The notes beneath the pieces were generated by a model that saw only the letters and a program-made list of their open reading frames with translations, was not told the DNA's origin and did not search any database. Below, piece by piece: positions 34,759 through 45,271 of a stretch of 64,000 bases of DNA (its first letter is position 1; every line of letters starts with the position of its first letter). This stretch comes from Mesorhizobium sp. J428. Its GTDB lineage: Bacteria > Pseudomonadota > Alphaproteobacteria > Rhizobiales > Rhizobiaceae. The DNA is taken from NCBI RefSeq assembly GCF_024699925.1, contig NZ_JAJOMX010000001.1, positions 4,626,001 to 4,690,000 of the forward strand, written 5' to 3'. A program made the position numbers and the translations under genes.

Positions 34759-37666
34759 GCATGCGTTTCCCTTCCGGATCGAACATATGGTGGTTCACGA
34801 TCTCGACGGGGCCGAAGCGGTTGCGGAGCGGATCGGAGACATAGGCACGAGTGCCGTGGCGGGCCTTGCCGCCCTTCACCAGCGCCAGGCCGATATATTT
34901 GCCGAGCGAGGGCGAGAAGCACACGGCGGTGATGTGGCCAATCGAGTCGCGCAGGACGGTCGGGTCGTTGTGCTCGACCAGATGCGCGCCGCCGGCGAGC
35001 GGCCGCCCGTCGAGCGAGACGAGGCCGACGAGGCGGATGCGGTTTTCGTCCATCAGCCCTTCGCGGTCCATCATCGCGGAGCCGATGAACGGCTTCTTCT
35101 TCGACAGCATCCAGTCGAGATAGAGGTCGCGCGCGGTGGTGCGGCCGTCGATCTCGGCACCGGTGACGTGGCCCTTTTCAATGCGCATGGTGCCGAGCGC
35201 TTCCAGTCCGTAGGGCACCATGCCGAACGGCTTTCCGGCCTCGGTCAGCGCCTCCCACACCTCTCGGCCGTGACCGGCGCCCGAATAGACCTCGTAGGCC
35301 AGTTCGCCGGAAAAGGAGAGGCGGCAGATTATGACGGGGATGCCCGCAACCTGGCCGCGGACGATGCCCATGAAGGGCAGGGTGTCGTTGTCCACTTCGG
35401 TGCCGGTGACGACGGAAGCCAGGATGTCGCGGGCGCGCGGGCCGGCGATCGAGGCGCCTGCCCATTCGTCGGTGACGGAGGTCAGCGTCACCTTCAGGTC
35501 CGGCCAGTAGACGTCGAGGAAATATTCGAGGTTCTGCATGACCTTGCCGGCGTTGGCCGTCGTCGTGGTCATGAGAAAATCGTGTTCGGACAGCCGCCAG
35601 GTCGTGCCGTCGTCATAAGCGATACCGTCCTCGCGCAGCATCAGGCCGTAGCGGGCCTTGTTCACCGGCAGGGTGGAGAACAGGTTGGTGTAGACGCGGT
35701 CGAGGAATTCGGGCGCGTCCGGACCCTGGACCATGATCTTGCCGAGCGTCGACACGTCGACGATGCCGGCGGCGGAGCGCGTGGCCCTGGTCTCGCGGAT
35801 ATAGGCCTGCTCCACCGTCTCGCCCGGCGCGCCGTAGACCGCAGGGCGATGCCAGAGGCCGGCGGGATACATCTTGGCACCCTGTTCGACATGCCAGTCA
35901 TGCATAGGCGTCAGGCGGTCAGGCTTCAAATCGCCGATGCGCTCGGCGCCGATGGCGCCGATGGAGACCGGCGAGAACGGGGCGCGGAAACGCGTCGTGC
36001 CGACTTCGGGGATCGGCTTGCCGCTGGCCTCAGCCATAATGGCGAGGCCCGGCACGTTCGAGGTCTTGCCCTGGTCGGTCGCCATGCCGAGCGTCGTGTA
36101 GCGCTTCAGGTGCTCGACGGCGACGAAGCCTTCGCGGTGGGCGAGGCGCACGTCGTCGGCGGTGACATCGTGCTGGAGGTCAACGAAGGCCTTGCCGCTC
36201 GCTCGGATTTCGAAGACGGGGGCAGGCGCGATGTCTAGGCCGAACCCGCCGGAGAAGTCGCCCGCGGCAGTGCCGACGGCTGTCCAGTCCTGCGCCGGCT
36301 TCGGCGGCAGGAAGGCCTGCAGCGTCGCGTCCCATTCGGCCTTGCCGGCGCCCGCCTGGCTGGCGAGATGGATCGCGGGCGACCAGCCACCGGAGACGGC
36401 CAGAAGGTCGGCGGAGACCACGCGCGGATCGCCCGAAAGCGCGCCGCTGGCCGCATCGAATCTCTGCACCTTGAAGCCCGACAGCGCCTTGCCGCCTTCG
36501 GTGCCGACGACAGCGTAACCGGTGAGCAGTTCGCCGCCGCAGTCGGCGGCGAGGCGGCGCGCTTCGTCCGAGATCGCCGCGCGCACGTCAACGATCGCGA
36601 CGATCGCGGCCCCTGCCTCGCGCAGCAGCGCGGCATTGGCGTAGGCGCTGTCATTGTTGGCGAAGATCGCGATACGCTCGCCAGGCAGCACGCCGAAATC
36701 GGAAGCGAAACGCGCTGCCGCCGAGGCCAGCATGACGCCCGGCCGGTCATTGCCTGGGAACACGATCGGGCGTTCGAAGGCGCCGGTCGCGAGCACCACC
36801 TGTTTCGCTCGGATCACCCAGTGACGCTGGCGCGGTTCGCCCTTCGCCGCCTCACGCTTGTGGTCGGTCACCCGTTCGGTTGCCGCGATCGTGTTGCCGT
36901 CGTAATAGCCCCAGGCGGTGGTGCGCGGCAGGAGCCTGACGTTCGGCAATTCGCCGAGGCCCGATATGGTCTCTTCGACCCAGTCGGCCGCTGACTAGTA
37001 CCTTCGATCCGTCCGCCCGACCAGCGTGCCGAGCCGCCCAGCAGCGGGTCGGTCTCGACCAGGATCATGCGGCCGCCGTCGCCCGCCGCATCGCGCGCTG
37101 CCTTCAGGCCCGCAGGCCCGGAGCCGACGACGAGCACGTCGCAGAAGGCGTTCATGCGCTCGTAGCGGGCGGTGTCCTTCGCCGTCCCGGCGCGGCCGAG
37201 GCCAGCTGCGCGGCGGATGAAGTGCTCGCAGAACATCCAGAACCGGGTGCCCCTTCAGCGGGCCGACCACCGGACCCATAAAGGTCTTGTAGTAGAAGCC
37301 GGCACCCAGCAGCTTGCCGCCCAACTGGTTGATTGCTCCGACGTCGAAGGAAAGCGACGGAAAGCGGTTCTGCGAGACGGCTTCGAGGCCTTCATAGATC
37401 TCGACCTGGGTGGCCGGAAGGTTCGGCTCGCGGATGGCGCCGCGGATCAGCGTCACCAGCGCATTGGGCTCGTCGACGCCGGCGGTCAGCACGCCGCGCG
37501 GACGATGGTATTTGAACGAGCGGCCGAAGACGGTAACGCCGTCGGCCATCAGCGCGGAGGCGAGCGTGTCGCCGGGATGACCGGTGTAGATGCGGCCGTC
37601 GAAGGAGAAGCGTATCGAGCGCGAACGGTCGACGCGGCTTGAGGCATTGGCGCGGCGTGGGCTCAT
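34751..37666 (-). CDS. soxA: sarcosine oxidase alpha subunit (two apparent frameshifts)
   Basis: Large subunit, about 970 aa when repaired. The N-terminal part (IRFSFDGRIYTGHPGDTLASAL, FKYHRPRG) is followed by the NAD-binding DVLVVGSGPAGLKAARDAA. A second dinucleotide fold includes VVLATGAFERPIVFPGNDRPG. The C-terminal GcvT domain (LSFSGELAYEVYSG) closes the protein. The frame changes twice. The first change is at the four-C run 37250–37253 (one extra base, after VVGPLKG). The second is near 36996–37003, after GGRIEGT, where an ACTAGT hexamer creates a stop. Both sites lie within conserved sequence. The ATG at 37666 overlaps the soxD stop (ATGA). Confidence 0.88.
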
Positions 37667-37965
37667 TTCGCGCCTCCCGGCTTGCGGCGGCCGGCAGATT
37701 TCTTCTCGCCGTGATCGCGAGCGAAGGCGACGGACGAGATCGCGTGGGTGAGCGTGGAGCGCACCACCTTCAGATGCGCTCGGCAGCCGCCGGAATGCTG
37801 CCAGAATTCCTGATGGTCGCCCAGCGTGTTGACGCGATCATAGGTGTAGGCGTTCCATGCCGCCTGGTCGGTCGAGGTGAGATCGGGGCGGATGCGGTTG
37901 GCATCGCCCTGGTAGGTGAACTCTGAGAGATCGCGAGGGCCGCAATAGGGGCAGGTGATCAGCAT
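37663..37965 (-). CDS. soxD: sarcosine oxidase delta subunit
   Basis: 100-residue zinc-binding subunit. It includes the start MLITCPYCGPRDLSEFTYQG and QAAWNAYTYDRVNTLGDHQE, and WQHSGGCRAHLKVVRSTLTH. The cysteines of CPYC together with the later His and Cys (HSGGC) match the zinc site known for this subunit. It lies between soxB (12-base gap) and soxA (4-base overlap). The tail after the conserved core is basic (KKSAGRRKPGGAK). Confidence 0.93.
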   Translation of the reverse strand: MLITCPYCGPRDLSEFTYQGDANRIRPDLTSTDQAAWNAYTYDRVNTLGDHQEFWQHSGGCRAHLKVVRSTLTHAISSVAFARDHGEKKSAGRRKPGGAK

Positions 37966-37977
37966 GACAGCGACATC

Positions 37978-39237
37978 TCAATGCAGCCTTGGCGTGGAGC
38001 CCTGGCCCTTCTCGTCGATGACGAGGCCGCGATGAAAGCGGTCTAGGGTGTAGGCGGCGTTGTAGGGATGCGGCTCGTCGCGGGCGATGGTCCAGGCGAA
38101 GCACCAGCCGGAGGCGGGGGTCGCCTTGAAGCCGCCGTAGCACCAGCCGGTGTTGAGATACATGCCGGGCAGGGGGCCGGTGGTGATGATTGGCGAGCCG
38201 TCCATCGACATGTCCATGATGCCGCCCCAGGAGCGCAGCAGGCGCACGCGGGACAGGCCGGGGAACATGGCGGCGATCTCGCTCATCACGTCCTCGACGA
38301 TCGGCAGGTTTCCGCGCTGGGCGTAGGTGTTGTAGCCGTCGATGTCGCCGCCGAAGACCATGCCGCCCTTGTCGGATTGGGTGACGTAGAGGTGGCCGGC
38401 GCCGAAGGTGACGACCGTGTCCATGAACGGTTTCAGCCCCTCCGAGACGAAGGCCTGCAGCACGTGGCTCTCGATCGGCAGGCGGTCGACGCCGGCCATC
38501 TTCATCAATTGCCCGGTGTGGCCAGCCACCACGACCGCGACCTTCTTCGCGCGGATCTCGCCGCGCGTCGTCTGCACGCCGATGATCCGGTCGCCGTCGC
38601 GCAGGAAGCCGGTGACCTCGCAGTTTTCCAGCATGTCGACGCCGCGCCGGTCGGCGCCGCGCGCATAACCCCAGGCAACGGCGTCGTGGCGGGCGGTGCC
38701 GGCGCGGCGCTGCATCAGACCGCCATAGACCGGGAAGCGGCCGCCGAAGTTGAGGTCTAGCGCGGGTACGAGCGACTTGATCTGCTGCGGCGTCATCAAT
38801 TCGGCGTCGATGCCGACATGACGCATGGCGTTGCCTCGGCGGGCAAAATCGTCGAGCTGTCCCGGCGAGTTGGCGAGGTTGAGGCAGCCGCGCTGCGAGA
38901 ACATGACGTTGTAGTTGAGTTCGTGAGAGAGGTTCTCCCACAGCTTCATCGAATGCTCGTAGAAATGCTGGTTCTTGGGCAGCAGGTAGTTCGACCGGAT
39001 CATGGTCGTGTTGCGGCCGATATTGCCCTGTCCGAGCCAGCCGCGCTCGACGACCGCGACATTGGTGATCCCGTGCTCCTTGGCGAGATAGTATGCAGTC
39101 GACAGTCCGTGCCCGCCGCCGCCGACGATCACCACGTCGTATTCCGGCTTCGGATCCGGCTTGCGCCAGGCGGGCTTCCAGTCGGGCGACGCCGAAAAGG
39201 CGTTCCTCAGCAGGGAGAAGACCGAATATTCCGCCAT
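37978..39237 (-). CDS. soxB: sarcosine oxidase beta subunit
   Basis: Catalytic FAD/FMN subunit of 419 aa. ATG 39237 (MAEYSVFSLLRNAFS) is the family's usual start; a GTG 12 bases upstream is the alternative. The FAD motif is DVVIVGGGGHGLSTAYYLAK, followed by VAVVERGWLGQGNIGRNT. Other landmarks are FMDTVVTFGAGHLYVTQSD, WGGIMDMSMDGSPI and LNTGWCYGGFKATPASG. It is the first gene of soxBDAG. Sarcosine is oxidised here, and the formaldehyde-level carbon is passed to folate on the alpha subunit. Confidence 0.95.
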   Translation of the reverse strand: MAEYSVFSLLRNAFSASPDWKPAWRKPDPKPEYDVVIVGGGGHGLSTAYYLAKEHGITNVAVVERGWLGQGNIGRNTTMIRSNYLLPKNQHFYEHSMKLWENLSHELNYNVMFSQRGCLNLANSPGQLDDFARRGNAMRHVGIDAELMTPQQIKSLVPALDLNFGGRFPVYGGLMQRRAGTARHDAVAWGYARGADRRGVDMLENCEVTGFLRDGDRIIGVQTTRGEIRAKKVAVVVAGHTGQLMKMAGVDRLPIESHVLQAFVSEGLKPFMDTVVTFGAGHLYVTQSDKGGMVFGGDIDGYNTYAQRGNLPIVEDVMSEIAAMFPGLSRVRLLRSWGGIMDMSMDGSPIITTGPLPGMYLNTGWCYGGFKATPASGWCFAWTIARDEPHPYNAAYTLDRFHRGLVIDEKGQGSTPRLH

Positions 39238-39405
39238 GAATGCCGACACCTCGCAGATTCCCGGCTACAGTATAGAGCGGTCTCGGTGGCGAAGGCGAGG
39301 AAAGCGCCATCGCTTTTCGAAAGGCCGACGCGACCGCCCTCGCGCCTTGCCGCGTCCGGCCAGCCTCACTATTGATGGGCGGACGAATCCGACGGCACGA
39401 GCGCG

Positions 39406-41898
39406 TTGAACACCAATCCCCTCCAAAAACTGGCTGCTCTCCTGATCGCGCTGCTGATGGCCGCGGTGCTTGTCGTCCCGTCGTCCGCGGAAGGGCCGGT
39501 GCCCGAGATCGTCGCGACGCAGCAGACGGTGATCCAGGATCTGGGCCGCAAGGCCGACGAGCTCGAGAAGCGGATCGAGGCGAATGCGAATGACGATGCG
39601 CGGCTCGCCGACCTTCGTCTGGAACTCGATGCGCTGAACAAGGATATCCTGAAGGCGGGCGTTGCGTTCCGCCCGCGCCTCAGCGAGATCAACGCCCGCC
39701 TCGAATCTCTGGGCTCGCCGCCGGCGGAAGGGCAGCCGCCAGAAGCCGAGATGGTGACCACCGAGCGGCAGGCGCTGCTGAGCGAGAAGAGCCAGATCAA
39801 CGTGCTGATCGGCGACGCGGAGGCGACCTCGCTGCGGGTGAACCGGCTGATGGAGGAGGTCTCGCAAATGCGGCGCGATCTCTTCGCCAACACGCTGTCG
39901 AAGCGCTACGAGATCGACTATGCGCTGCTGGGCGAAGTGGCCGAGGATTTCTCCGACGAGCTGTCGCGGCTCTATATGACCGTGTCGTCCTGGCTGAAGT
40001 TCGTCGTCCAGTACAAGCTGTCCTCGGTGCTGACGGCCGCGTTCTTCGCCCTTGCCGGCGCGCTGGTGCTGAGGATCGGCGGCGGCCGCCTGTTCGGCCG
40101 GCTGATCTATGCCGACCCAACCGATCCGGATCCGCCGTATATCAGCCGCCTGTCGGTGGCGTTCTGGTCGACCTTCCTGCGCTCGGCGGCGATCGCGGTG
40201 TTCTTCCTGAGCACCTGGTTCTTCTTCGACTATTTCGACGTGCTGCGCGGCGACATCGGCGCGATGCTGCGGTCGCTGTTCATCGTCCTGGCGCTCGTCC
40301 TGTTCGTCAACCGGCTGTCGCATGCCGTGCTGTCGCCGAAGCTGCCGAACTGGCGGCTACTGGAGATCGAGCCGCGCCCGGCACGCCTGCTCGTGTGGCT
40401 GATCACGGCGATGTCGATCGCCACGGGCGCCGACTACCTGTTCAGCGAGATCTTCCGCATCCGCGGCGCGGCCCTCGCGCTGACGGTGGGCGAATCGCTG
40501 CTGGCCACCGTCATCGTCGGAATCCTGCTCATCCTGATCGCGACGGTAAAGCCCTTCGCCGACGCGGAGGGCAGGCCAAAGGCCTGGCCGGTGCTGCTGC
40601 GCATCGCCTTCTACATCGTCGGTGCGGCGACGGTGCTGGCAGCGCTGCTCGGCTATATCGGCATGGCCAAGTTCGTTTCGCAGCAGATCGTCGTCACCGG
40701 CGCGATTCTCGCCATGATGTATATCGGCGTGCTCAGCGGTCGCGCGCTGTCGGAGGAGGGTGCCTTCGCCGGAACCGCGCTCGGCCGGCGGCTTGGCGAA
40801 CGGTGGCGGATCGAGGAGGCGACGTTTGACCAGCTCGGGCTCGCAAGCAGCATCCTGATCAACATCTTCGTCCTCTTCGTTGGCCTGCCGCTGATCCTGC
40901 TGCAATGGGGCTTCCAGTGGGGCGACATCCGTTCCTGGGCCTATTCGATCGCCACCGAGATCCGCATCGGCACGGTATCGTTCTCCCTGATCGGCATCTT
41001 CACCGGCATCCTGGTGTTTGCGATCGGCTTCTTCGCCACGCGCTGGTTCCAGAGCTGGCTGGACGATTCCGTCATGACGCGCGGCCGCGTCGATGCCGGC
41101 GTGCGCAATTCGATCCGCACCGCTGTCGGCTATGCGGGTGTGGCGTTGGCGGGGCTGATCGGCATTTCGGCAGCCGGCATCGACCTCTCCAACCTCGCGC
41201 TCATCGCCGGCGCGCTGTCGCTCGGCATCGGCTTCGGCCTGCAGAACGTCGTGTCGAACTTTGTCTCTGGCTTGATCCTCCTGGCGGAGCGGCCGTTCAA
41301 GGTCGGCGACTGGGTGGTGGCGGGCACAACCTCCGGCACGGTGAAGAAGATCAGCGTCCGCGCGACGGAGATCGAGACGTTCCAGCGCCAGACCGTGATC
41401 CTGCCGAACTCCGAACTCATCAACGCCGCCGTCGGCAACTGGACGCATCGCAACAAGCTCGGCCGCGTCGAGATCAAGGTCAACGTCGCCTACGGGTCGG
41501 ACGTGCACAAGGCGCACGAGATCATGGCCGCGGTGGCGAAGGCGCATCCGCTGGTGCTGAAGAACCCCGAGCCCTTCGTGCTCTTTGCCAATTTCGGCCC
41601 GGCGGCGCTGGAGTTCGAGATCCGCGTCTTCCTGTCCGACATCCTCAACGGCATGCGGGCACAGAACGACATCCGCTTCGCCCTGCTGGACGCATTCGCC
41701 GAGGCCGGCATCGAAATACCGTCGACGCCGCGCATGATGCCGACCAAGGAAGAGGACGAGGAGGCGGCACAGGAAAAGGCGCACGCGGAGGAGCAGATGA
41801 TCGTGGCCGCCCGCGACAAGGCCGCGAAGGCGCGGCCGAAGCGCCGGCGGAGCCGCATCGACCCGGACGGCGACGCGGGCGGGGACGACGAGACCTGA
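39406..41898 (+). CDS. mechanosensitive ion channel (MscK/DUF3772-type)
   Basis: 830-residue inner-membrane channel. The signal peptide is LLIALLMAAVLVVPSSA. A periplasmic DUF3772 coiled-coil domain covers about 30–190 (RKADELEKRIEANAND…, LRVNRLMEEVSQMRRD). About 11 helices follow, then the MscS core: pore helix IALIAGALSLGIGFGLQNVVSNFVSGL-like region, then ERPFKVGDWVV and TFQRQTVILPNSELINA. The acidic/basic cytoplasmic tail ends EEDEEAAQEKAH…KRRRSR. The only available start is TTG at 39406, with no good ribosome site, but the signal peptide supports it. It releases solutes on hypo-osmotic shock, consistent with nearby methylamine and betaine metabolism. Confidence 0.92.
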   Translation: MNTNPLQKLAALLIALLMAAVLVVPSSAEGPVPEIVATQQTVIQDLGRKADELEKRIEANANDDARLADLRLELDALNKDILKAGVAFRPRLSEINARLESLGSPPAEGQPPEAEMVTTERQALLSEKSQINVLIGDAEATSLRVNRLMEEVSQMRRDLFANTLSKRYEIDYALLGEVAEDFSDELSRLYMTVSSWLKFVVQYKLSSVLTAAFFALAGALVLRIGGGRLFGRLIYADPTDPDPPYISRLSVAFWSTFLRSAAIAVFFLSTWFFFDYFDVLRGDIGAMLRSLFIVLALVLFVNRLSHAVLSPKLPNWRLLEIEPRPARLLVWLITAMSIATGADYLFSEIFRIRGAALALTVGESLLATVIVGILLILIATVKPFADAEGRPKAWPVLLRIAFYIVGAATVLAALLGYIGMAKFVSQQIVVTGAILAMMYIGVLSGRALSEEGAFAGTALGRRLGERWRIEEATFDQLGLASSILINIFVLFVGLPLILLQWGFQWGDIRSWAYSIATEIRIGTVSFSLIGIFTGILVFAIGFFATRWFQSWLDDSVMTRGRVDAGVRNSIRTAVGYAGVALAGLIGISAAGIDLSNLALIAGALSLGIGFGLQNVVSNFVSGLILLAERPFKVGDWVVAGTTSGTVKKISVRATEIETFQRQTVILPNSELINAAVGNWTHRNKLGRVEIKVNVAYGSDVHKAHEIMAAVAKAHPLVLKNPEPFVLFANFGPAALEFEIRVFLSDILNGMRAQNDIRFALLDAFAEAGIEIPSTPRMMPTKEEDEEAAQEKAHAEEQMIVAARDKAAKARPKRRRSRIDPDGDAGGDDET

Positions 41899-42005
41899 AT
41901 GGCCCGTTCAGTTGCCGTTCAGGCTGAATTGCATATAAGCTCATTCGCAAAGGACGAGAACGTCCTCGCATTGGACAGAAGGCGGTGGAAACACCGGTTC
42001 AGGCA

Positions 42006-42266
42006 ATGAAGAAGTTTCTGGTGATGACCGCGGCGCTGGTTGCGCTTACCTCGCAGGGGAATGCCGCGAGCATCGTGAACAATGACAGCGAAGCGCGCAC
42101 GGTCGTCGTGACCGAGGGCGGCAGCCAGCAGGAGCTTTCGCTGGCCGGCGGCGAGAGCGCCGAGTTCTGCCCGAGCGGCTGCTTCGTCTCGCTTTCGGGC
42201 GAACGCGAGACGCTGCTCGGCACCGAGCAGGTGGAAATCTCCGGCGGCAAGATGCGCATCCGCTAA
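42006..42266 (+). CDS. small exported hypothetical protein
   Basis: 86-residue protein with a clear signal peptide (MKKFLVMTAALVALTSQGNA, cleavage before ASIVNND). The mature part is about 66 residues, strand-rich, with two cysteines spaced for a disulfide (FCPSGCFVSL). The upstream GTG at 41985 is a weaker start. It is followed by a terminator at 42298. The family is not named; similar small periplasmic proteins are frequent in Mesorhizobium-type genomes. Confidence 0.7.
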   Translation: MKKFLVMTAALVALTSQGNAASIVNNDSEARTVVVTEGGSQQELSLAGGESAEFCPSGCFVSLSGERETLLGTEQVEISGGKMRIR

Positions 42267-42297
42267 GCATTGGTCGCTCCGGTTTGGTCTCCCTGGC

Positions 42298-42321
42298 GGC
42301 CGGGCGCTTGCCCGGCCTTTT
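42298..42321 (+). terminator. rho-independent terminator
   Basis: GGCCGGGC (42298–42305), loop GCTT, GCCCGGCC (42310–42317), then TTTT and AT-rich sequence. A perfect 8-base stem 31 bases after the stop of the small exported protein. Confidence 0.85.
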
Positions 42322-42479
42322 ATGTTTTGCGGCAAGGCTCCGTTAAGAGTAATCTCGAATTCCGATCCGCACGGCCTTTTCACGGCTGGCCCGATTCAGC
42401 TTTCCGTAGCGTGCCCCGGCTATGGTCCGGTCAACCGCGACAGGGACGCACGCGGACAGGGATGCAGGGTAAACCGATC

Positions 42480-43922
42480 ATGGACGCCAGGACGGACAAC
42501 ACGGCGATACCGCTCGCCGTCGACCTCGACGGCACGCTGATTGCGACCGACCTTCTGTGGGAAGGCCTGTTCCTGCTAATCCGCAAGAACCCGCTCTATC
42601 TGTTCGCGGCGATCTACTGGGCGCTGTCGGGCGGGCCGGCGCGTCTCAAATGCGAGATCGCCGAGCGGATCGACATCGATCCCGCTTCCCTGCCGTACCG
42701 GCCCGAAGTGGTCGCCCGCCTGCGCGAGGAGCAGTCCGCCGGCCGGCGGCTCGTGCTCGCGACCGGCACGCCGCGCAAGTTCGCCGACGCGATCGCCAAC
42801 CATCTCGGCCTGTTCGACCTGGTGCTGGCGACCGACCGGCTCGGCAACCTGACCTCGAAGCGCAAATGCGCGGCGCTGGAAGATGCGTTCGGCGACGGCG
42901 GCTTCGACTATGCCGGCAACAGCAGGCACGACCTTGCCGTCTTCGACCGCGCCAGGACCGCCCTGATCGTGGCGCCGGACCGGGCGGCGGCAAGCTGGCA
43001 CCGTCGCAACGGCGGCGAGCTGATCGAGACGCCGAAGGCATCGGCGAAGACCATCATCAAGATGCTGCGCGCGCATCAGTGGCTGAAGAACGTGCTGATC
43101 GCCGTTCCGATGGTGCTGAGCCACGAATACTTCAATCCCAGCATGCTGCTCGCCTGCGCGATCGCCTTCGTATCGTTCTCGTCGGCGGCATCGGCGATCT
43201 ACATCGTCAACGACTTCTTCGACCTCGCTCTCGACCGTCGCCATGCCACGAAGCGCAACCGGCCGTTCGCGAGCGGGCTCCTGTCGATGCCGTTCGGCCT
43301 GGCCTGCGCCGCCGTGCTGCTGCTGATCAGCGTTGGCACGGCGCTGCTCCTGCCATGGGAATTCGGCGCGGTGCTCGCCGGCTATCTGGTGGCCACCACG
43401 GCCTATTCGCTGTCGCTCAAGCGCATGCTTCTGATCGACGTGATGACGCTCGCCGGCCTCTACACGATGCGCATTCTGGCGGGGGCTGCGGCGACCGGCA
43501 CGGACGTGTCGTTCTGGCTGCTGGCGTTCTCGATCTTCTTCTTTCTGTCGCTGGCGCTGGTGAAGCGCTATGTCGAGCTGCGCACCACCGTGATCAAGCC
43601 GGGCGAGCGCATCGCCGGGCGCGGCTACAGGTCGGAGGACCAGGAGATCGTGGCGCAGGCCGGCATGGCCTCGGCCTTCTCCTCCGCGCTCGTTCTCGCG
43701 CTTTATATCGACAGCGCGGCCGTGCGCGAGCAGTACGCGGAGCCGGCGCTGATCTGGCCGCTGGCGCCGATCGTGCTCTACATGACGATGCGCATCTGGA
43801 TTCTCGCTCGCCGCGACGAGATGCACGACGACCCGATCGTCTTCATCATCCGCGACTGGCGAAGCCAGCTCGTCGCCGCCTTCGGCGCCTTGCTGCTCTT
43901 CGCCGCGGTCCTGATCAAGTGA
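42480..43922 (+). CDS. HAD–UbiA fusion: probable polyprenyl-phosphate phosphoribosyltransferase with phosphatase domain
   Basis: 480-residue membrane enzyme. The N-terminal HAD domain (about 1–185) has AVDLDGTLIATD with Asp15 and Asp17, and later LVLATGTPRK. The C-terminal UbiA domain has the Asp motif NDFFDLALDRRHATKRNRP (Asn244–) and about eight helices, plus RYVELRTTVIKPGERIAGRGY. This is the layout of DPPR-synthase-like proteins (Rv3806c, Azorhizobium NoeC). The HAD part could remove the 5-phosphate of polyprenyl-phosphoryl ribose-5-phosphate. I chose ATG 42480 (MDARTDNTAIP). Its stop overlaps the next gene (GTGA). It starts the pentose cluster. Confidence 0.87.
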   Translation: MDARTDNTAIPLAVDLDGTLIATDLLWEGLFLLIRKNPLYLFAAIYWALSGGPARLKCEIAERIDIDPASLPYRPEVVARLREEQSAGRRLVLATGTPRKFADAIANHLGLFDLVLATDRLGNLTSKRKCAALEDAFGDGGFDYAGNSRHDLAVFDRARTALIVAPDRAAASWHRRNGGELIETPKASAKTIIKMLRAHQWLKNVLIAVPMVLSHEYFNPSMLLACAIAFVSFSSAASAIYIVNDFFDLALDRRHATKRNRPFASGLLSMPFGLACAAVLLLISVGTALLLPWEFGAVLAGYLVATTAYSLSLKRMLLIDVMTLAGLYTMRILAGAAATGTDVSFWLLAFSIFFFLSLALVKRYVELRTTVIKPGERIAGRGYRSEDQEIVAQAGMASAFSSALVLALYIDSAAVREQYAEPALIWPLAPIVLYMTMRIWILARRDEMHDDPIVFIIRDWRSQLVAAFGALLLFAAVLIK

Positions 43923-45271
43923 CCGCGCGACATCAATCCTTCGGCAGGGTCTTTCCCGCCGCAAGCGCCCTGATGGAGCCGCAGGAGGCCGCTCGCCGGC
44001 TCCGGGACGGCCGCCAGAGGGCCGGCGCGATGCTGGCCGTCGGCAACATGCGCTCCTATGGCGATTCCTGCCTCAACTCGTCGGGCACGATCGTCGACAT
44101 GCGCTCGATGAACCGTCTCGCCGCCTTCGACACCGAGACCGGTATCCTGGAGGCCGAGGCGGGTATCCTCTTGCCGGAGATCATTGCAGCCGGCGCGCCG
44201 CACGGCTTCTTTCCGGCGGTCGTTCCGGGAACCCAGTTCATCACGCTCGGCGGCGCGATCGCCAACGACGTGCACGGCAAGAACCATCACCGCCGCGGTA
44301 CGTTCGGGCGGCATGTGATCTGGCTCGACCTGATGCAGTCCGACGGCCAGGTGCGCCGGTTGAGCGCGCAGGACAACACGCCACTGTTCGCCGCCACCAT
44401 CGGCGGCATGGGAATGACCGGCATGATCCTGCGCGCAGCGATCCGGCTGATGCCGGTCCCGTCGCTGGACGTTGCCGAGAAGATCGAGCCGTTCGACAGT
44501 CTGGACGAGTTCTTCGCGATCGCCGAGGAGGCCGATGCGAAGAACGAATACGCCGTCGCCTGGATCGACCAGCTTGCGGGCGGTCGCGGCGCGGGCAGGG
44601 GGCTGCTGCTCACCGGCAACCATGCCGAGGGCGGCTCGCGACAGGCCCTGCCGCCCGGCGGCAAGCTTGCCGTGCCGTTCCAGCCGCCGTTCAACGTGCT
44701 CAACCGGCCGTTCCTCAAGGCGTTCAACATGGCGTACCGGCTCGCCAAGGGCCGCCGCCGCGACGTCGCGGTGTCGGGTTACCAGGGCTTCTTCTTCCCG
44801 CTCGACGGCGTGCGCGACTGGAACCGGCTGTATGGGCCGCGCGGCCTGTTCCAGCACCAGAGCGTGGTGCCGTTCGCGACGGCGCGTGAGGCGATCCCGG
44901 CGCTGTTCGACGCCGCGCGCAAGGCGGGGCAGGGCTCGTTCCTTACCGTCCTGAAGCGGTTCGGCCACCTGCCGTCCCCCGGCATGCTGTCCTTTCCGCG
45001 GCCGGGCTATACGCTGACGCTCGACTTTCCCAACCGGGGTCAGTCGACACGCGCGCTGCTCGACCAGCTCGACCGGATCACGGTCGAGGCGGGCGGTGCG
45101 ATCAACCCCTACAAGGATGCACGGATGGGAGCGGCGACCTTCGCGGCCTCGTTCCCGCGCTGGCGCGAATTCGGATCGCTGCGCGACCCGGCCTTCGTCT
45201 CGGACTTCTGGCGCCGTACGGCGTTGGCGCTGCCCGCGTCTGGCACCGGCTTTGCATCGGCCGCCGAGTAG
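43919..45271 (+). CDS. FAD-dependent oxidase, DprE1-like (decaprenylphosphoryl-ribose 2'-oxidase type)
   Basis: 450-residue VAO/PCMH-fold flavoprotein. The GTG start at 43919 overlaps the preceding stop by four bases. The FAD domain includes VGNMRSYGDSCLN, VVPGTQFITLGGAIANDVHG and GGMGMTGMILRAAIRL. The cap domain includes FLTVLKRFGHLPSPGMLSFP, and the C-terminus contains NPYKDARMGAATFAASFP. Similarity to mycobacterial DprE1 and its rhizobial homologues is clear. The position aligned by eye to DprE1 Cys387 (…NICVDFP) appears to be Thr here (YTLTLDFP). It would oxidise C2 of a polyprenyl-phosphoryl pentose, given its place after the HAD–UbiA gene. Confidence 0.87.
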   Translation: MTARHQSFGRVFPAASALMEPQEAARRLRDGRQRAGAMLAVGNMRSYGDSCLNSSGTIVDMRSMNRLAAFDTETGILEAEAGILLPEIIAAGAPHGFFPAVVPGTQFITLGGAIANDVHGKNHHRRGTFGRHVIWLDLMQSDGQVRRLSAQDNTPLFAATIGGMGMTGMILRAAIRLMPVPSLDVAEKIEPFDSLDEFFAIAEEADAKNEYAVAWIDQLAGGRGAGRGLLLTGNHAEGGSRQALPPGGKLAVPFQPPFNVLNRPFLKAFNMAYRLAKGRRRDVAVSGYQGFFFPLDGVRDWNRLYGPRGLFQHQSVVPFATAREAIPALFDAARKAGQGSFLTVLKRFGHLPSPGMLSFPRPGYTLTLDFPNRGQSTRALLDQLDRITVEAGGAINPYKDARMGAATFAASFPRWREFGSLRDPAFVSDFWRRTALALPASGTGFASAAE

